DNA from: Acidobacteriota bacterium
GTDB taxonomy: Bacteria; Acidobacteriota; Terriglobia; Acidiferrales; UBA7541
DNA length: 64,000 nucleotides
Assembly (NCBI GenBank): GCA_013289955.1
Contig: JABCYZ010000009.1
Location: 62,001-126,000 of the forward strand
Reading direction: 5' to 3'
The notes beneath the pieces are model-generated. The model searched no databases. It saw only the letters and a program-made list of their open reading frames with translations, and was not told the DNA's origin. Below, piece by piece: positions 14,516-23,859 of this stretch (position 1 is its first letter; every line of letters starts with the position of its first letter). A program made the position numbers and the translations under genes.

Positions 14516-16615
14516 ATGGCAGCTTCGCCACAACTTGCGCCCGACTATCGCTTCGGAGCCTTCGTCCTGGATCCCGGCTCGGGTGAGTTGCGGCGCAACG
14601 GCGCAAAGCTCAAACTTCAGGAACAACCCTTCCAGGTCCTGCTGAAGCTGCTCGAGAAACCCGGCAACCTCGTGACGCGCGAAGAACTTCATTCCGCTCT
14701 CTGGCCTGCCGACACCTTTGTGGATTTTGACACCGGGCTCAACTCCGCCATCAAACGGCTTCGGGAAGCGCTTGGCGATTCCGCGGATATACCGCGCTTT
14801 ATCGAAACGGTTCCTCGCCGCGGCTATCGCTTTATCGCGCCTCTCAACGGAGTTCGGTTAGAGGCAGCCGTCCAGGCAGAAAAGTCGTCGCGCCTTTTCT
14901 CTCCCGCTCGCGTCCTGGGAGCGGTGCTTGCCCTGCTTCTAGCCGCGGGTGCGGGAGCGTTTCTCGTTTGGCTGCGTTCGCCGCTGCCTTCTCCGCAAAT
15001 TACAGGTTCGACGCAACTGACTTGGGACGGCTTGGCAAAGGAGAACCTTCGGACCGATGGGAAGTCGCTTTTCTTCGGTGCGCGCCGCGGCGCGCAATAC
15101 TCCGCTTTCGAACTCCCGGTCGGTGGGGGCACGCCTGCGGCGCTGGATACATCCAGCGGGGGATTTCTCCCTGGGGACATATCGCCTGACGGCACCCAGA
15201 TTCTCTTTGTGCCGCACAAGATGGCTCGTCCCCACGCGTATGTCCGGCTCATGGACCTGGCATCGGCTTCCGTTCGCGATGTTCCTGGAATAGATTCCGA
15301 GTCCGTGGCCTGGGCGCCGGGCAACAACCTGGTCTTTGGCGAGGGCTCGGACCTTTTCCTCGCGGGCCAGGATGGCGCCGGCAGGCGCAAGCTGCTTTCG
15401 GCTCCCGGGTTCATCAACTCCGTGGGGTTTTCCCCGGACGGCACGCGGATTCGTATGAGCGTGGTGGATAAACTCAAGTACACGGGTGCTATCTGGGAAG
15501 CTCGCGCCGATGGATCCGGATTTCACGAACTCTTGCCTGGCTGGCATCCTGTACCGCAGGAATGCTGCGGAAGGTGGACTCCCGACGGACGATACTATGT
15601 TTTCCAGAGTTATCAACGGGGCGTCAGCAAGATTTGGATCCTTCCCGACGCGCAGCCATCTCTGCGCAAATCGGCGCCGGTACCCGTTCTGCTGACAACG
15701 GAACCATTGAATTTCTATTCTCCAGCGCCAAGCCGCGATGGTAAAAAACTATTCGTTACGGCGGAACAGCCGCGCGCCGAGCTGGTTCGTTATGACGCCA
15801 GCTCCGGCCAGTTTCTCCCCTTCCTTTCGGGCATCTCTGCGGGCGATGTGGAGGCTTCCCCGGACGCGCGCTTCTATCTGTTTGTGCGCTACCCCGATCA
15901 GACGCTCTGGCGTAGCAAGGCCGACGGCAGCGAGCAGGTTCAACTCACAAGCCCGCTGCTGCGCGCAGCCCTTCCCCACTGGTCTCCTGATGGAAGTCGC
16001 ATCGCTTTTTCGGCGCAGAAGCAGGGGCAAGCCTGGAACATCTATCTTCTTCCCTCCTCCGGAGGGGCCGCTGAGCAAATCACTTTTGGGAGTGTCGCCG
16101 ACCTCGATCCCGCCTGGTCGCCCGATGGCAAGACGTTGGCGTTTGGCCAGGCCGTTTCCTCCGCGTCGACCCACCACGCCATTCAATTGCTCGACCTCGA
16201 AAAGCATACGGCCAATCCGTTGCCGGGCTCGGACGGGCTTTGCTGTCCCAGGTGGTCTCCGGACGGCCGCTATCTTGCTGCCGAAAAAGACTCTACCTTC
16301 GACCAGATCTTGATCTACGATTTTTCTACAGAAAGGTGGCGCGTCGCCGTTAAAGGCATCGGACCTCTGGGGTATTTTGCCTTTACGCGCGACTCGAAAT
16401 CTCTCGTCTTCGAAACTCAGGAAGTTCAGGACCCCTACTTCTATAGGCTTCGCTTGGCGGATTTTACGTTTGCGCCGATTGTCAGCCTGAAGGATACGAC
16501 GCGCTTCTACGGTCCTTTCGGCGCCTGGAGCGGCATTGCTCCTGACGGCTCTCCGCTTCTTGTCCGCGATATCAGCAATCAGGAAATCTACGCGCTGGAT
16601 TGGCAGTTGCCTTGA
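14516..16615 (+). CDS. ToxR/CadC-type winged-helix membrane regulator with TolB/PD40 repeats
   Basis: A 699-residue one-component sensor. Residues about 12-105 form an OmpR-type winged helix (FGAFVLDPGSGELRRNG to FIETVPRRGYRF) that would bind DNA in the cytosol. A single membrane helix follows (about residues 134-152). The periplasmic part contains repeated WSPDG motifs of the PD40/TolB beta-propeller (for example LPHWSPDGSRIAFSAQ and PAWSPDGKTLAFGQ). Proteins of this design are abundant in Acidobacteriota; their ligands and targets are mostly unknown. A TATAAT lies just upstream of the start. Confidence 0.88.
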   Translation: MAASPQLAPDYRFGAFVLDPGSGELRRNGAKLKLQEQPFQVLLKLLEKPGNLVTREELHSALWPADTFVDFDTGLNSAIKRLREALGDSADIPRFIETVPRRGYRFIAPLNGVRLEAAVQAEKSSRLFSPARVLGAVLALLLAAGAGAFLVWLRSPLPSPQITGSTQLTWDGLAKENLRTDGKSLFFGARRGAQYSAFELPVGGGTPAALDTSSGGFLPGDISPDGTQILFVPHKMARPHAYVRLMDLASASVRDVPGIDSESVAWAPGNNLVFGEGSDLFLAGQDGAGRRKLLSAPGFINSVGFSPDGTRIRMSVVDKLKYTGAIWEARADGSGFHELLPGWHPVPQECCGRWTPDGRYYVFQSYQRGVSKIWILPDAQPSLRKSAPVPVLLTTEPLNFYSPAPSRDGKKLFVTAEQPRAELVRYDASSGQFLPFLSGISAGDVEASPDARFYLFVRYPDQTLWRSKADGSEQVQLTSPLLRAALPHWSPDGSRIAFSAQKQGQAWNIYLLPSSGGAAEQITFGSVADLDPAWSPDGKTLAFGQAVSSASTHHAIQLLDLEKHTANPLPGSDGLCCPRWSPDGRYLAAEKDSTFDQILIYDFSTERWRVAVKGIGPLGYFAFTRDSKSLVFETQEVQDPYFYRLRLADFTFAPIVSLKDTTRFYGPFGAWSGIAPDGSPLLVRDISNQEIYALDWQLP

Positions 16616-16786
16616 GATTCTGCTTTGTCGGCAAGATTCCGGAAGAGAAGTCCGTTGCTGGCCCGAGGGGTTTCGGTTGGCGGGACACGTGGCAAACTGG
16701 TTCGGTCGATGCGCTACAGCAGACCAAGCGAGTATCGATCCGTGCTGCCAATCGGAGTAGAATGGGTTCGTAGGAGAAATATACCA

Positions 16787-17254
16787 ATGAAATGGGGCCC
16801 TTCCTTCCTCCTCGCGGCATTAATCGCAACGTTGTCCATCTCGTGTTCCTCAACGCACAATCCGGTGCTGAGCAATGCCGCGGCTTCCTTTAAAAAGCCG
16901 CCTTCCCTGATCGGCACGGAATGGCTGCTTACCGACATGCCTGGCACTACGGTTGTGCTTACCTCGAAAGCATCCTTTTCTGTCCTCGAGAACGGGCGGG
17001 TCGCCGGAAATGGTTCCTGCAATCGTTTCACGGGCCCGGTCGAAATCGATGGCCGCAAAATCAAGTTCGGGCCGGTGGCTTCCACCCGCACGGCATGCGG
17101 AGATGACGCACTAACCGCCGAGGAAGCACAATTTCTGAAATTCCTCTCGGCAGCCAATCGCTTCGAAATGACCGACCCCTTTCTCCTGCTCTTTGCCGAG
17201 GGCTATCAGCAACCTTTGCACTTCTCCCGCATTCCCCCAAACACCTTCGAGTAA
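16787..17254 (+). CDS. META-domain lipoprotein (HslJ-like)
   Basis: A 155-residue exported protein. The N-terminus is a signal with a Cys at the end of the hydrophobic stretch (LSISCSS), so it is probably lipid-anchored, although the lipobox is not ideal. The META domain starts at GTEWLLTDMPGT and contains the typical VAGNGSCNRFTGPVEIDG and FGPVASTRTACG blocks. HslJ in E. coli is linked to novobiocin resistance and heat shock; the role here is unknown. AGGAGA precedes the ATG at 16787, and the upstream part of the open frame has no support. Confidence 0.85.
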   Translation: MKWGPSFLLAALIATLSISCSSTHNPVLSNAAASFKKPPSLIGTEWLLTDMPGTTVVLTSKASFSVLENGRVAGNGSCNRFTGPVEIDGRKIKFGPVASTRTACGDDALTAEEAQFLKFLSAANRFEMTDPFLLLFAEGYQQPLHFSRIPPNTFE

Positions 17255-17382
17255 TCCTTGGCATCCCGTCTAACCTGCCAGCCGTCCGGCCCGAAATAAC
17301 CACGGAAGTCCCCTGCGTTTCGCTCTCTTCACTCTACGGAACGACAAGGCAGGCGGCGAGTGACTCGCCAGAGGACAAACTC

Positions 17383-18489
17383 TCAGGCTTGTACGACGCT
17401 GCGGCCCTTCTGCACAGGTTCGCTGGGCCTGGCTTCTGTCGATCTCATTTCGCGGAAGAGGTGCAGGTTTGTGGACATCACCACTCCAGGGCTCAGATGC
17501 GCCGCCGGAGGGAGGTGAACTTTGTTGGTGAGGTTATCGGCGAGGAGACGCACGGCGACCTGACCTTGGCGGTAAGGGTGCTGGTAGATCGAAGCCGTGA
17601 TGATGGCTTTTTGAAAATAGGATGCCATCTCGGCAAAGAGGTCCGTGGTGATGAGTTTTACCTTTCCTTCGAAACCGCGCGCGCCGAGAGCCCGGCAAAC
17701 CGGAAGGCAGTTGACAGTGTTTACATACAGTCCGTCGAGCGCGGGAAAGCGCCCGAGGAGCTCGGAAGTTTTTTGGAAGCTTTCGTTTTCATCTTCATGA
17801 CCTTCGACCACGCTGATGATTTTCCCATCGGGGCAATGGCGCAGAAATCCTTCGGAAAAACCGTCCGTCTTTTTGCGGTGATCCTCGGTCGAAAGCATTC
17901 CGGCTACGACAGCAACCTTGGAACCCGGCGCCACACATTTGCCCATCAGTTCCCCGGCCAAGCAGCCGTTCAAGTGCGGCTCGACGCAAACAATGCTCGA
18001 ACGGTGGCTCCCGGGCGCATCGGTCGAAACACACACGACGCGCACTCCTTTTTCCTCTGCTTCGTTGATTAAGGGCGTTAACTCCTTGGGGCTTCCCGCA
18101 GTGAGAACAATTCCGTCGACGCCGCTTTCCACCAGTTCGTTGAAAACTTCTATATCGCCTTCCCCCAGTGTCTTGACCGGGCGGTTCTCAAATTCGACGC
18201 CAAGCTGCTCCAGATGGTGCTCTTCGTCGAGGACTCCGCCCCAGAGCTGGTCGTAGAAAAAATGTATTTCCTTCGGGATGCAAACGCCGATACGCACGCG
18301 GGATTTCGCGACCGAAAGCGCGCGCGCCGCGAGATTCGGCGAATAACCGATTTGCTGGGCGATCTGCAGGATGCGCTTGCGCGTGGCGTCCTTGATGCCC
18401 CCGCGGCCGTGCAGCGCGCGATCCACGGTGCCGATAGACACGTTTGCCATTTCGGCGATCCTGTGGATTCCGTGTTTCTCCTTGTTCAT
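17383..18489 (-). CDS. LacI-family transcriptional regulator
   Basis: A 368-residue protein with a LacI helix-turn-helix at the N-terminus (IHRIAEMANVSIGTVDRALHGRG in two parts: recognition around VSIGTVDRAL), a hinge with YSPNLAARALSVAKS, and a periplasmic-binding-protein-like sugar-sensing domain to the end. It is divergent from the GH51 gene, which suggests control of pentose or hemicellulose genes. It may bind the CCGTTWACGTWAACGG-type sites at 9334 and 23809, or an AACCG/CGGTT site at 18730; neither has been shown. The ATG at 18489 is chosen because the helix-turn-helix follows directly. Confidence 0.9.
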   Translation of the reverse strand: MNKEKHGIHRIAEMANVSIGTVDRALHGRGGIKDATRKRILQIAQQIGYSPNLAARALSVAKSRVRIGVCIPKEIHFFYDQLWGGVLDEEHHLEQLGVEFENRPVKTLGEGDIEVFNELVESGVDGIVLTAGSPKELTPLINEAEEKGVRVVCVSTDAPGSHRSSIVCVEPHLNGCLAGELMGKCVAPGSKVAVVAGMLSTEDHRKKTDGFSEGFLRHCPDGKIISVVEGHEDENESFQKTSELLGRFPALDGLYVNTVNCLPVCRALGARGFEGKVKLITTDLFAEMASYFQKAIITASIYQHPYRQGQVAVRLLADNLTNKVHLPPAAHLSPGVVMSTNLHLFREMRSTEARPSEPVQKGRSVVQA

Positions 18490-18885
18490 CGACCGCACTC
18501 CGCAATTCCGCGCGCAACTCGTACGGCTGTTTTGCTCCCGCGCTGCCACGCAAGATCAATCCATAGATACTGAAAGAATGGCCGATTTGTTTCAGTTGTT
18601 CCGTGCACCCACCCCAAACCCCACCCCTGGAAAATAGATTCAGGAGACGGGACACACGGCCCGCGTACCTTAACACGATTTAACGAAGGATAAGAGAGGA
18701 ACAAGCGGACGCTGCCGGCGGCGGCGCAAAACCGCACGGTTGCGCCCGTTGACTTGGGGAGTACAATCACGGCCGGTCACTTTGCCAGCCAGGGGATCGC
18801 AGCCGGCTGGTAGCGTTCCTTGCCGGCACTGGCGGATGTCGAGTCTCTTGCGGTCTAGCGCCAAATTTGCTGAGGAGCTTTCCAA
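18490..18885. promoter_or_regulatory. Divergent LacI/GH51 control region
   Basis: About 396 bases. On the GH51 side, TTGCGC (18741-18746) and TACAAT (18763-18768) at 16-base spacing form a fair promoter. The -35 box overlaps an imperfect palindrome, AACCGCACGGTT, inside GCGCAA...TTGCGC (about 18724-18745), which could be an operator. No gene recognised. Confidence 0.5.
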
Positions 18886-20508
18886 ATGCGTTCTCTGTCA
18901 CGGCGGCACTTCCTGGAAGACGCGTCCAAAACCGGTATCGCTTTGGGCGCGAACCTGGCCTTCGGGGGCCATATATTTGGCCAATCGCCGGCCGCGAACG
19001 CCGGCCAGCCGATCCGTATTTATGCCGATTCTCGCCGCACGCTTGCTCCCATCCATCCTGAAGTGTTTGGCTCCTTCCTCGAGCATCTCGGCCGCGCCAT
19101 CTACGAGGGTATTTACGATCCGCAATCCAAACTTTCCGACGCGAACGGGTTTCGCAAGGACGTTCTCGAAGAAATAAAGAAGCTCGGCGTCCCCCTTATC
19201 CGCTATCCCGGAGGAAATTTTGTTTCCGGATACAACTGGCTTGACGGCATCGGCCCCAAAGCAAGCCGCCCCGCGGTGCTCGACAAGGCATGGAATTCGA
19301 TCAATTCGAACGAATTCGGCACCGACGAATTTCTCGCCTGGTGCCGTCTCGTAGGCACGGAACCTTTGCTGGGCTTGAATTTGGGTACGGGGACCGCGGA
19401 GCAGGCGGCCGCCCTGGTGGAATATTGCAACCTGGAAAAGGGCACGCGCTGGAGCGATCTGCGCCGCAAGAACGGAATCTCTGAACCCTACAAGGTCCAG
19501 AAATGGTGCCTCGGCAACGAGATGGACGGCCCCTGGCAAATCGGCCACATGACCGCTGCCGAGTATGGTTTGAAAGCCGCGGACGCCGCGCGGCAGATGC
19601 GCTACGCCGATCCTTCGCTGAAGCTTGTGGCGTGCGGGTCGAGCGGCCCCGGCATGCCGACCTATCTTGAATGGGACCGCGAAGTCCTCGAGCAATGCTA
19701 CGACTATGTCGACGCCATCTCCCTGCACCGTTACTTCACCAACGCCGAGGAAACCGGCGGAGACAGCTCGAAGTTTCTGGCCATGAACCTGAGCATGGAG
19801 CGGCAAATCGACGAAGTGGCCGCGGTGTGTGACATGGTCCGCGGGCACAAACGCTCGCCGAAGAAGTTATGGCTGAGCTTTGATGAATGGAACGTGTGGT
19901 ACCGCGCGAGGAGCGGAGACGCGATGAACGGCCACAGGCAAAGCGCCCCCCATCTCCTCGAAGAAGTTTACAATCTGGAGGACGCGCTGCTGGTCGGAGG
20001 CCTGATCAATTCGCTGATTCGCAAGGCAGAGCGCGTGCAGCTTGCCTGCCTGGCGCAGCTTGTCAACGTTATCGCGCCGATTATGACCAATCCGAACGGT
20101 CTGCTGAGGCAAACGATCTATTATCCGTACAGCTGGGCACTCGAGTTTGCGCGCGGCTCAGCGCTCGAACTTCTGGTGGAGTCCTCCACGTACGACGTCC
20201 CCGGAATGGGCGCGGTCAGCTACGTGGACGCGGCGGGAACCTACCAGGCGGACACCGGGAAGATCGCCCTGTTCCTGCTGAATCGCGATCTGGCGAAGCC
20301 GCACCAGGTGGAAATCGTCTGGGAAGGCTCTTCCCCGCGTGCGGGCGATGCCCGGGTCCTCACCGGCAGCGACCTGAAAGCCACAAATACGTTTGAGGCT
20401 CCTTCGAGAGTAGTGCCTCAAAAAGCCGAAAAGGCTTCCGGCACACCCAGCCGCTCAAGCTTTGAACTTCCACCGCGTTCCTACACGGTTGTCGAATGGA
20501 GCCTTTAG
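18886..20508 (+). CDS. abfA: Alpha-L-arabinofuranosidase, GH51, with Tat-like export signal
   Basis: A 540-residue enzyme that removes arabinofuranose side chains from arabinoxylan or arabinan. The N-terminus SRRHFLED is a twin-arginine-like signal followed by a hydrophobic segment. The GH51 barrel carries the acid/base Glu E212 in CLGNEMDGPWQ and the nucleophile E334 in LSFDEWNVWY. Other family blocks include LIRYPGGNFVSGYNW and DAISLHRYF. A beta-sandwich domain closes the protein. GAGGAG (18872-18877) precedes the start. Many GH51 enzymes are cytosolic, so the export signal suggests that side-chain removal takes place in the periplasm. Confidence 0.93.
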   Translation: MRSLSRRHFLEDASKTGIALGANLAFGGHIFGQSPAANAGQPIRIYADSRRTLAPIHPEVFGSFLEHLGRAIYEGIYDPQSKLSDANGFRKDVLEEIKKLGVPLIRYPGGNFVSGYNWLDGIGPKASRPAVLDKAWNSINSNEFGTDEFLAWCRLVGTEPLLGLNLGTGTAEQAAALVEYCNLEKGTRWSDLRRKNGISEPYKVQKWCLGNEMDGPWQIGHMTAAEYGLKAADAARQMRYADPSLKLVACGSSGPGMPTYLEWDREVLEQCYDYVDAISLHRYFTNAEETGGDSSKFLAMNLSMERQIDEVAAVCDMVRGHKRSPKKLWLSFDEWNVWYRARSGDAMNGHRQSAPHLLEEVYNLEDALLVGGLINSLIRKAERVQLACLAQLVNVIAPIMTNPNGLLRQTIYYPYSWALEFARGSALELLVESSTYDVPGMGAVSYVDAAGTYQADTGKIALFLLNRDLAKPHQVEIVWEGSSPRAGDARVLTGSDLKATNTFEAPSRVVPQKAEKASGTPSRSSFELPPRSYTVVEWSL

Positions 20509-20594
20509 CAAAAACGGGGACCTTACCTCTTCACCTCAGAGTATCGTGGCGCGGTTCGGTGTCACCTGCTATCATCTGCACAGGGAAGTGTGTT

Positions 20595-21596
20595 ATGCAG
20601 CGACAGTATGCACCTGTGTTGTTCTCTCTTCTGCTCTTGGCTCCCTTCTCCTGCCTTGCGCAACAAGAACCCCTGAAGAAAGTCCTGTCCGGCTACGTTC
20701 GCGAAGAAGGCTCGAGCCATGTGATCAGTGAGGCTCGCATACAGCTGCAGAACGCAATGGGCACCCCGATCGAATTTGCGTACTCCGACGGAAATGGTAC
20801 CTATGAGTTCGATAATATACCCGGCGATTGCTATGTAGCGGTTCAACACGAAGGTTACGTGTCCGTCCGCGAATTCATTCGGCCAGATGGGTCGGGACAC
20901 GTATACAAGGACATATTTTTGCGGGCGGTAAGCGGCGAGCCCGGATCCAAACCAGCAAGTCCCGTCTCCGAGCACGAGCTGAGTATTCCGCCCAAGGCGA
21001 AGGATCTATTCGAAAAGGGTGTTCAATTGGTCGTCGACAAGTCCGACTATCGCGGCGCTGTCGCTCAATTTGAACGCGCCATCGCCAAGTATCCCTCCTA
21101 CTACGAGGCTTACGCGGCGATGGGCCTGGCGCAAAATAAGATTGGCGATGCCGCCGCAGCCGAAGCCGCGCTCAGAAAATCGATCGAACTCAGCGCAGAA
21201 AAATATCCGCAGGCGATGATCGACCTCGCTACCATGTTCAACGCGGGAAAACGCTTTTCCGACTCCGAACCTCTTCTCCGCAAAGTGATCGCTCTGGATG
21301 CTTCGTCCTGGCGTGGGCAATTCGAACTGGCCGTTGCGCTCTCCGGAATGAAACGCTTCAGCGACGCCCTCGTTAGCGCGGCCGCCGCTCGCGACCTGAA
21401 ACCCGACAATCCACAGACCTATCTGCTGCTCTACAATCTCCACATCCGCACCGATGATTTCCCCGCTGCTCTTCGCGATACAGAAAGTTTTCTGAAGTTA
21501 ACACCCGAGGGCGCGGACGCCGATCGCGTCCGAAAGATGCAGGAACAGATCCAGAAAGCCATTCAATCTGCAGGCGGCAATCCAAGTCCGTCCTAG
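20595..21596 (+). CDS. Exported TPR protein with N-terminal carboxypeptidase-regulatory-like domain
   Basis: A 333-residue protein with a signal peptide ending in CLAQ. The first domain (about residues 25-115) has the beta-sandwich pattern of the CarboxypepD_reg family, with LSGYVREEG, GTYEFDNIPGDCYV and a final strand. The second half is a set of TPR repeats (AVAQFERAIAKYP, AEAALRKSIELS). Proteins of this combination occur often near polymer-use genes in Acidobacteriota; function unknown. An AGGGAAG lies before the ATG at 20595. It follows abfA by 86 bases and may be co-transcribed with it. Confidence 0.8.
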   Translation: MQRQYAPVLFSLLLLAPFSCLAQQEPLKKVLSGYVREEGSSHVISEARIQLQNAMGTPIEFAYSDGNGTYEFDNIPGDCYVAVQHEGYVSVREFIRPDGSGHVYKDIFLRAVSGEPGSKPASPVSEHELSIPPKAKDLFEKGVQLVVDKSDYRGAVAQFERAIAKYPSYYEAYAAMGLAQNKIGDAAAAEAALRKSIELSAEKYPQAMIDLATMFNAGKRFSDSEPLLRKVIALDASSWRGQFELAVALSGMKRFSDALVSAAAARDLKPDNPQTYLLLYNLHIRTDDFPAALRDTESFLKLTPEGADADRVRKMQEQIQKAIQSAGGNPSPS

Positions 21597-21674
21597 GATG
21601 CGGCCCCCGTCGGGGTCCCGGTCTGGGTCTTCGATGGAAGCGGCCGCCGCGGTCCCACTGTTGTATGTCTCGCT

Positions 21675-23555
21675 CTAGTGGCTCTTCTCGTTGGCTTTTT
21701 TCGCTTCCTGGATCGTAACGATGCGATCGACGCCCGGTACGGTGATTTTTTCCTTGGTCCCGCTCGGCCAATCAATTTCGATCGAATCCACCCTGGTAGC
21801 CGCGCCCAATCCAAAGTGGATGCGTTGATCCGAACTTGAACTGTAGGAGCCCCCGCTGTACACATCGCCCCGCTGGCGGACTCCGCCTGTAGTCAGAAAT
21901 ACTTTTGCTCCATTCGCGTCCCGCGGACTCTTCGGCCCGCCGACGAGTTTCAGTTCCAGCCAGTGATTAGGGGTCTTCAACACATTTCTCAGCAAGGTCG
22001 GCCTCGAATCGATGTTGTTGATCACCACGTCGATCACGCCGTCGTTGAAAATATCCCCGAACGCCGCGCCTCGGGCCGAGATTACATCCGCCAGACCGCT
22101 CCCGGTCGCGGGGGGGACTTCCTCGAATTTTTTGCCGTCCAGATTCCGGAACAGTTGCGGCCGTTCCGCCCACGTTGTGCCCCAGTCCTGCTTGTCCACC
22201 TCCGGATAAACGTGTCCGTTGGCGATAAAAAGATCGAGCAAGCCGTCGTTGTCAAAATCGAGGAAACCCGTTCCCCAGGCCAGAAAAGGAATCGTCGGAC
22301 CGGCCAGACCCGCCTGGTAGGTGACATCGGAAAAATTGCCCTGCCCGTCGTTTCTGTAAAGCGTCTTGTAGTCGTCGGAAAACGTTGTCGTGAAAAGATC
22401 GATTCTTCCGTTTCGCTGGTAATCGCCAATCGCGATCCCCATCGAGGCCTGCTCGCGTCCGTCTTCGCTTAGAGCAAATCCCGACGCATAGCTCACATCC
22501 TCGAAGGTGCCGTTGTGCTTGTTGCGATAGAGATAGTTCGGCGTGGAGTCATTCGCTACAACCAGGTCCACCCATCCATCATCATCCACGTCCACAAAAG
22601 CAGAGGCCAGGCCGTAATAGCCGCTGGGATCGGAAACGCCCGCCTTGACGCTGACATCCGTGAAAGTCCCGTCGCCGTTGTTGTGAAACAGGTGATCGCT
22701 CTCGCCGGGCAGACCTCGCGGCCCGCACATCACCGCGATTCCGCGAAACTGGCAGAAATTCGGCGGGATGCGCCCTTGTCCGGCGATCGGCGGATTGTCC
22801 ACATCAAACTTCACGTAACCAGGGACAAATAGATCGAGCAACCCGTCGTGGTCGTAATCGCCCCAGGCAGGTCCCGCCGACCAGCCGCCCACCGTTACGC
22901 CAGCCTTTTCGGCGACATCCGTGAACGTGCCGTTATGGTTGTTGTGATAAAGGCGGTTTTTCCCGAAGTTCGCTACGTAAATATCGGGCCAGCCGTCGTT
23001 GTCGTAATCCCCCACCGCTACGCCAACTCCCCAGCGCTCGTTCCCGACACCGGCCTTCTCCGTCACGTCCGTAAACGTGCCGTCGTGATTGTTGTGAAAG
23101 AGCATGGCTCGCGGCGGCGCTTCCTTGCCCTTGAGCGCCCGGATAGTCGAAGCGTTCAGGAGATAAATGTCGAGCCAGCCGTCATTGTCGTAGTCGAGCA
23201 ACGCCACACCCGAGCCGATGGTTTCCAGGATGGTGGATTTTTCCGAAGTTCCCGAACGATGCAGGAATTTTTCCAGGCCTGCTTGTTTTGTGATGTCGCT
23301 GAAGACGACCGTTGCGCCATCCACAAAACCGCCGGCCGTGATTGGCCGCGAGAGCGAGTCCTTGACTGCCGGATGCGCGCCGCCTGTCGCAACTCCCATC
23401 CCTGAATCCGCTGGTTTTGTCTGCGGATTCGCTGTCTGCTGGCCCGTTGAGCCAAGCGCGAGGAAAAAAATAGAGAGGACCGCAAGGGTCAGGATCGCTC
23501 CGAAAAACAGTTTTGGAGGCCGCGGGCTTCCGGGGTTCTGGTTTAGAAAGGTCAC
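21675..23555 (-). CDS. CRTAC1-type exported VCBS/FG-GAP protein with UnbV/ASPIC domain
   Basis: A 626-residue protein with an N-terminal membrane segment (residues about 16-37) followed by many FG-GAP/VCBS calcium-binding repeats of the form DYDNDGWLDIYLLN and DFDNDGLLDLFIANG. The C-terminal UnbV/ASPIC domain starts near NHWLELKLVGG and includes VYSGGSYSSSSDQRIHFGLG. These proteins form beta-propellers on the outside of the cell; their role is unknown. The start appears to be a GTG preceded by GAGGG. It is convergent with the TPR gene. Confidence 0.88.
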   Translation of the reverse strand: MTFLNQNPGSPRPPKLFFGAILTLAVLSIFFLALGSTGQQTANPQTKPADSGMGVATGGAHPAVKDSLSRPITAGGFVDGATVVFSDITKQAGLEKFLHRSGTSEKSTILETIGSGVALLDYDNDGWLDIYLLNASTIRALKGKEAPPRAMLFHNNHDGTFTDVTEKAGVGNERWGVGVAVGDYDNDGWPDIYVANFGKNRLYHNNHNGTFTDVAEKAGVTVGGWSAGPAWGDYDHDGLLDLFVPGYVKFDVDNPPIAGQGRIPPNFCQFRGIAVMCGPRGLPGESDHLFHNNGDGTFTDVSVKAGVSDPSGYYGLASAFVDVDDDGWVDLVVANDSTPNYLYRNKHNGTFEDVSYASGFALSEDGREQASMGIAIGDYQRNGRIDLFTTTFSDDYKTLYRNDGQGNFSDVTYQAGLAGPTIPFLAWGTGFLDFDNDGLLDLFIANGHVYPEVDKQDWGTTWAERPQLFRNLDGKKFEEVPPATGSGLADVISARGAAFGDIFNDGVIDVVINNIDSRPTLLRNVLKTPNHWLELKLVGGPKSPRDANGAKVFLTTGGVRQRGDVYSGGSYSSSSDQRIHFGLGAATRVDSIEIDWPSGTKEKITVPGVDRIVTIQEAKKANEKSH

Positions 23556-23859
23556 CCCTCGATCCTATATCGACTTCGTCCCGGAGTCATGTTCTGCGCT
23601 TTCAGGAAGACTTACCCGGATAGATTGAGGACCAATCGAGTCAGCTCAATGGATTTAGTACAGCAATTCCTGCTAGTAGCCGGAAACGCCTGGTCCCGCC
23701 TTTCCTCGGGTGATTTTTCCCTGAATTGTTACGAGGTTAAGCATCAGGGGCACAGCTACTACAAATCAAAAAAAGTGCTTGACATTAACAGTGCTCCAAT
23801 GAAAAGCTCCGTTTACGTTAACGGCGTTTCCAATCGCCGTGGGGTGTGGAGGCATAACT
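23556..23859. promoter_or_regulatory. Control region of the TonB-dependent receptor gene
   Basis: No recognised gene. TTGACA (23779-23784) is a perfect -35 box, but the expected -10 position is poor (AAAAGC or AAAGCT). A LacI-like operator lies immediately downstream at 23809-23824. The weak -10 box and the adjoining palindrome suggest tight control. Confidence 0.55.
23809..23824. promoter_or_regulatory. Candidate LacI-family operator, TonB receptor promoter
   Basis: CCGTTTACGTTAACGG matches its reverse complement at 14 of 16 positions and has a central CG. It lies about 25 bases downstream of TTGACA, at the expected transcription start, so binding there should block transcription. It shares 13 of 16 bases in the same orientation with the GH3 site at 9334-9349. 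Confidence 0.65.

Noticed and set aside
17355..17369. Perfect hairpin GGCGAGTGACTCGCC between the META and LacI genes
   Set aside because: No T tract on either side, so I do not call it a terminator; it may only be a chance palindrome in a convergent gap.
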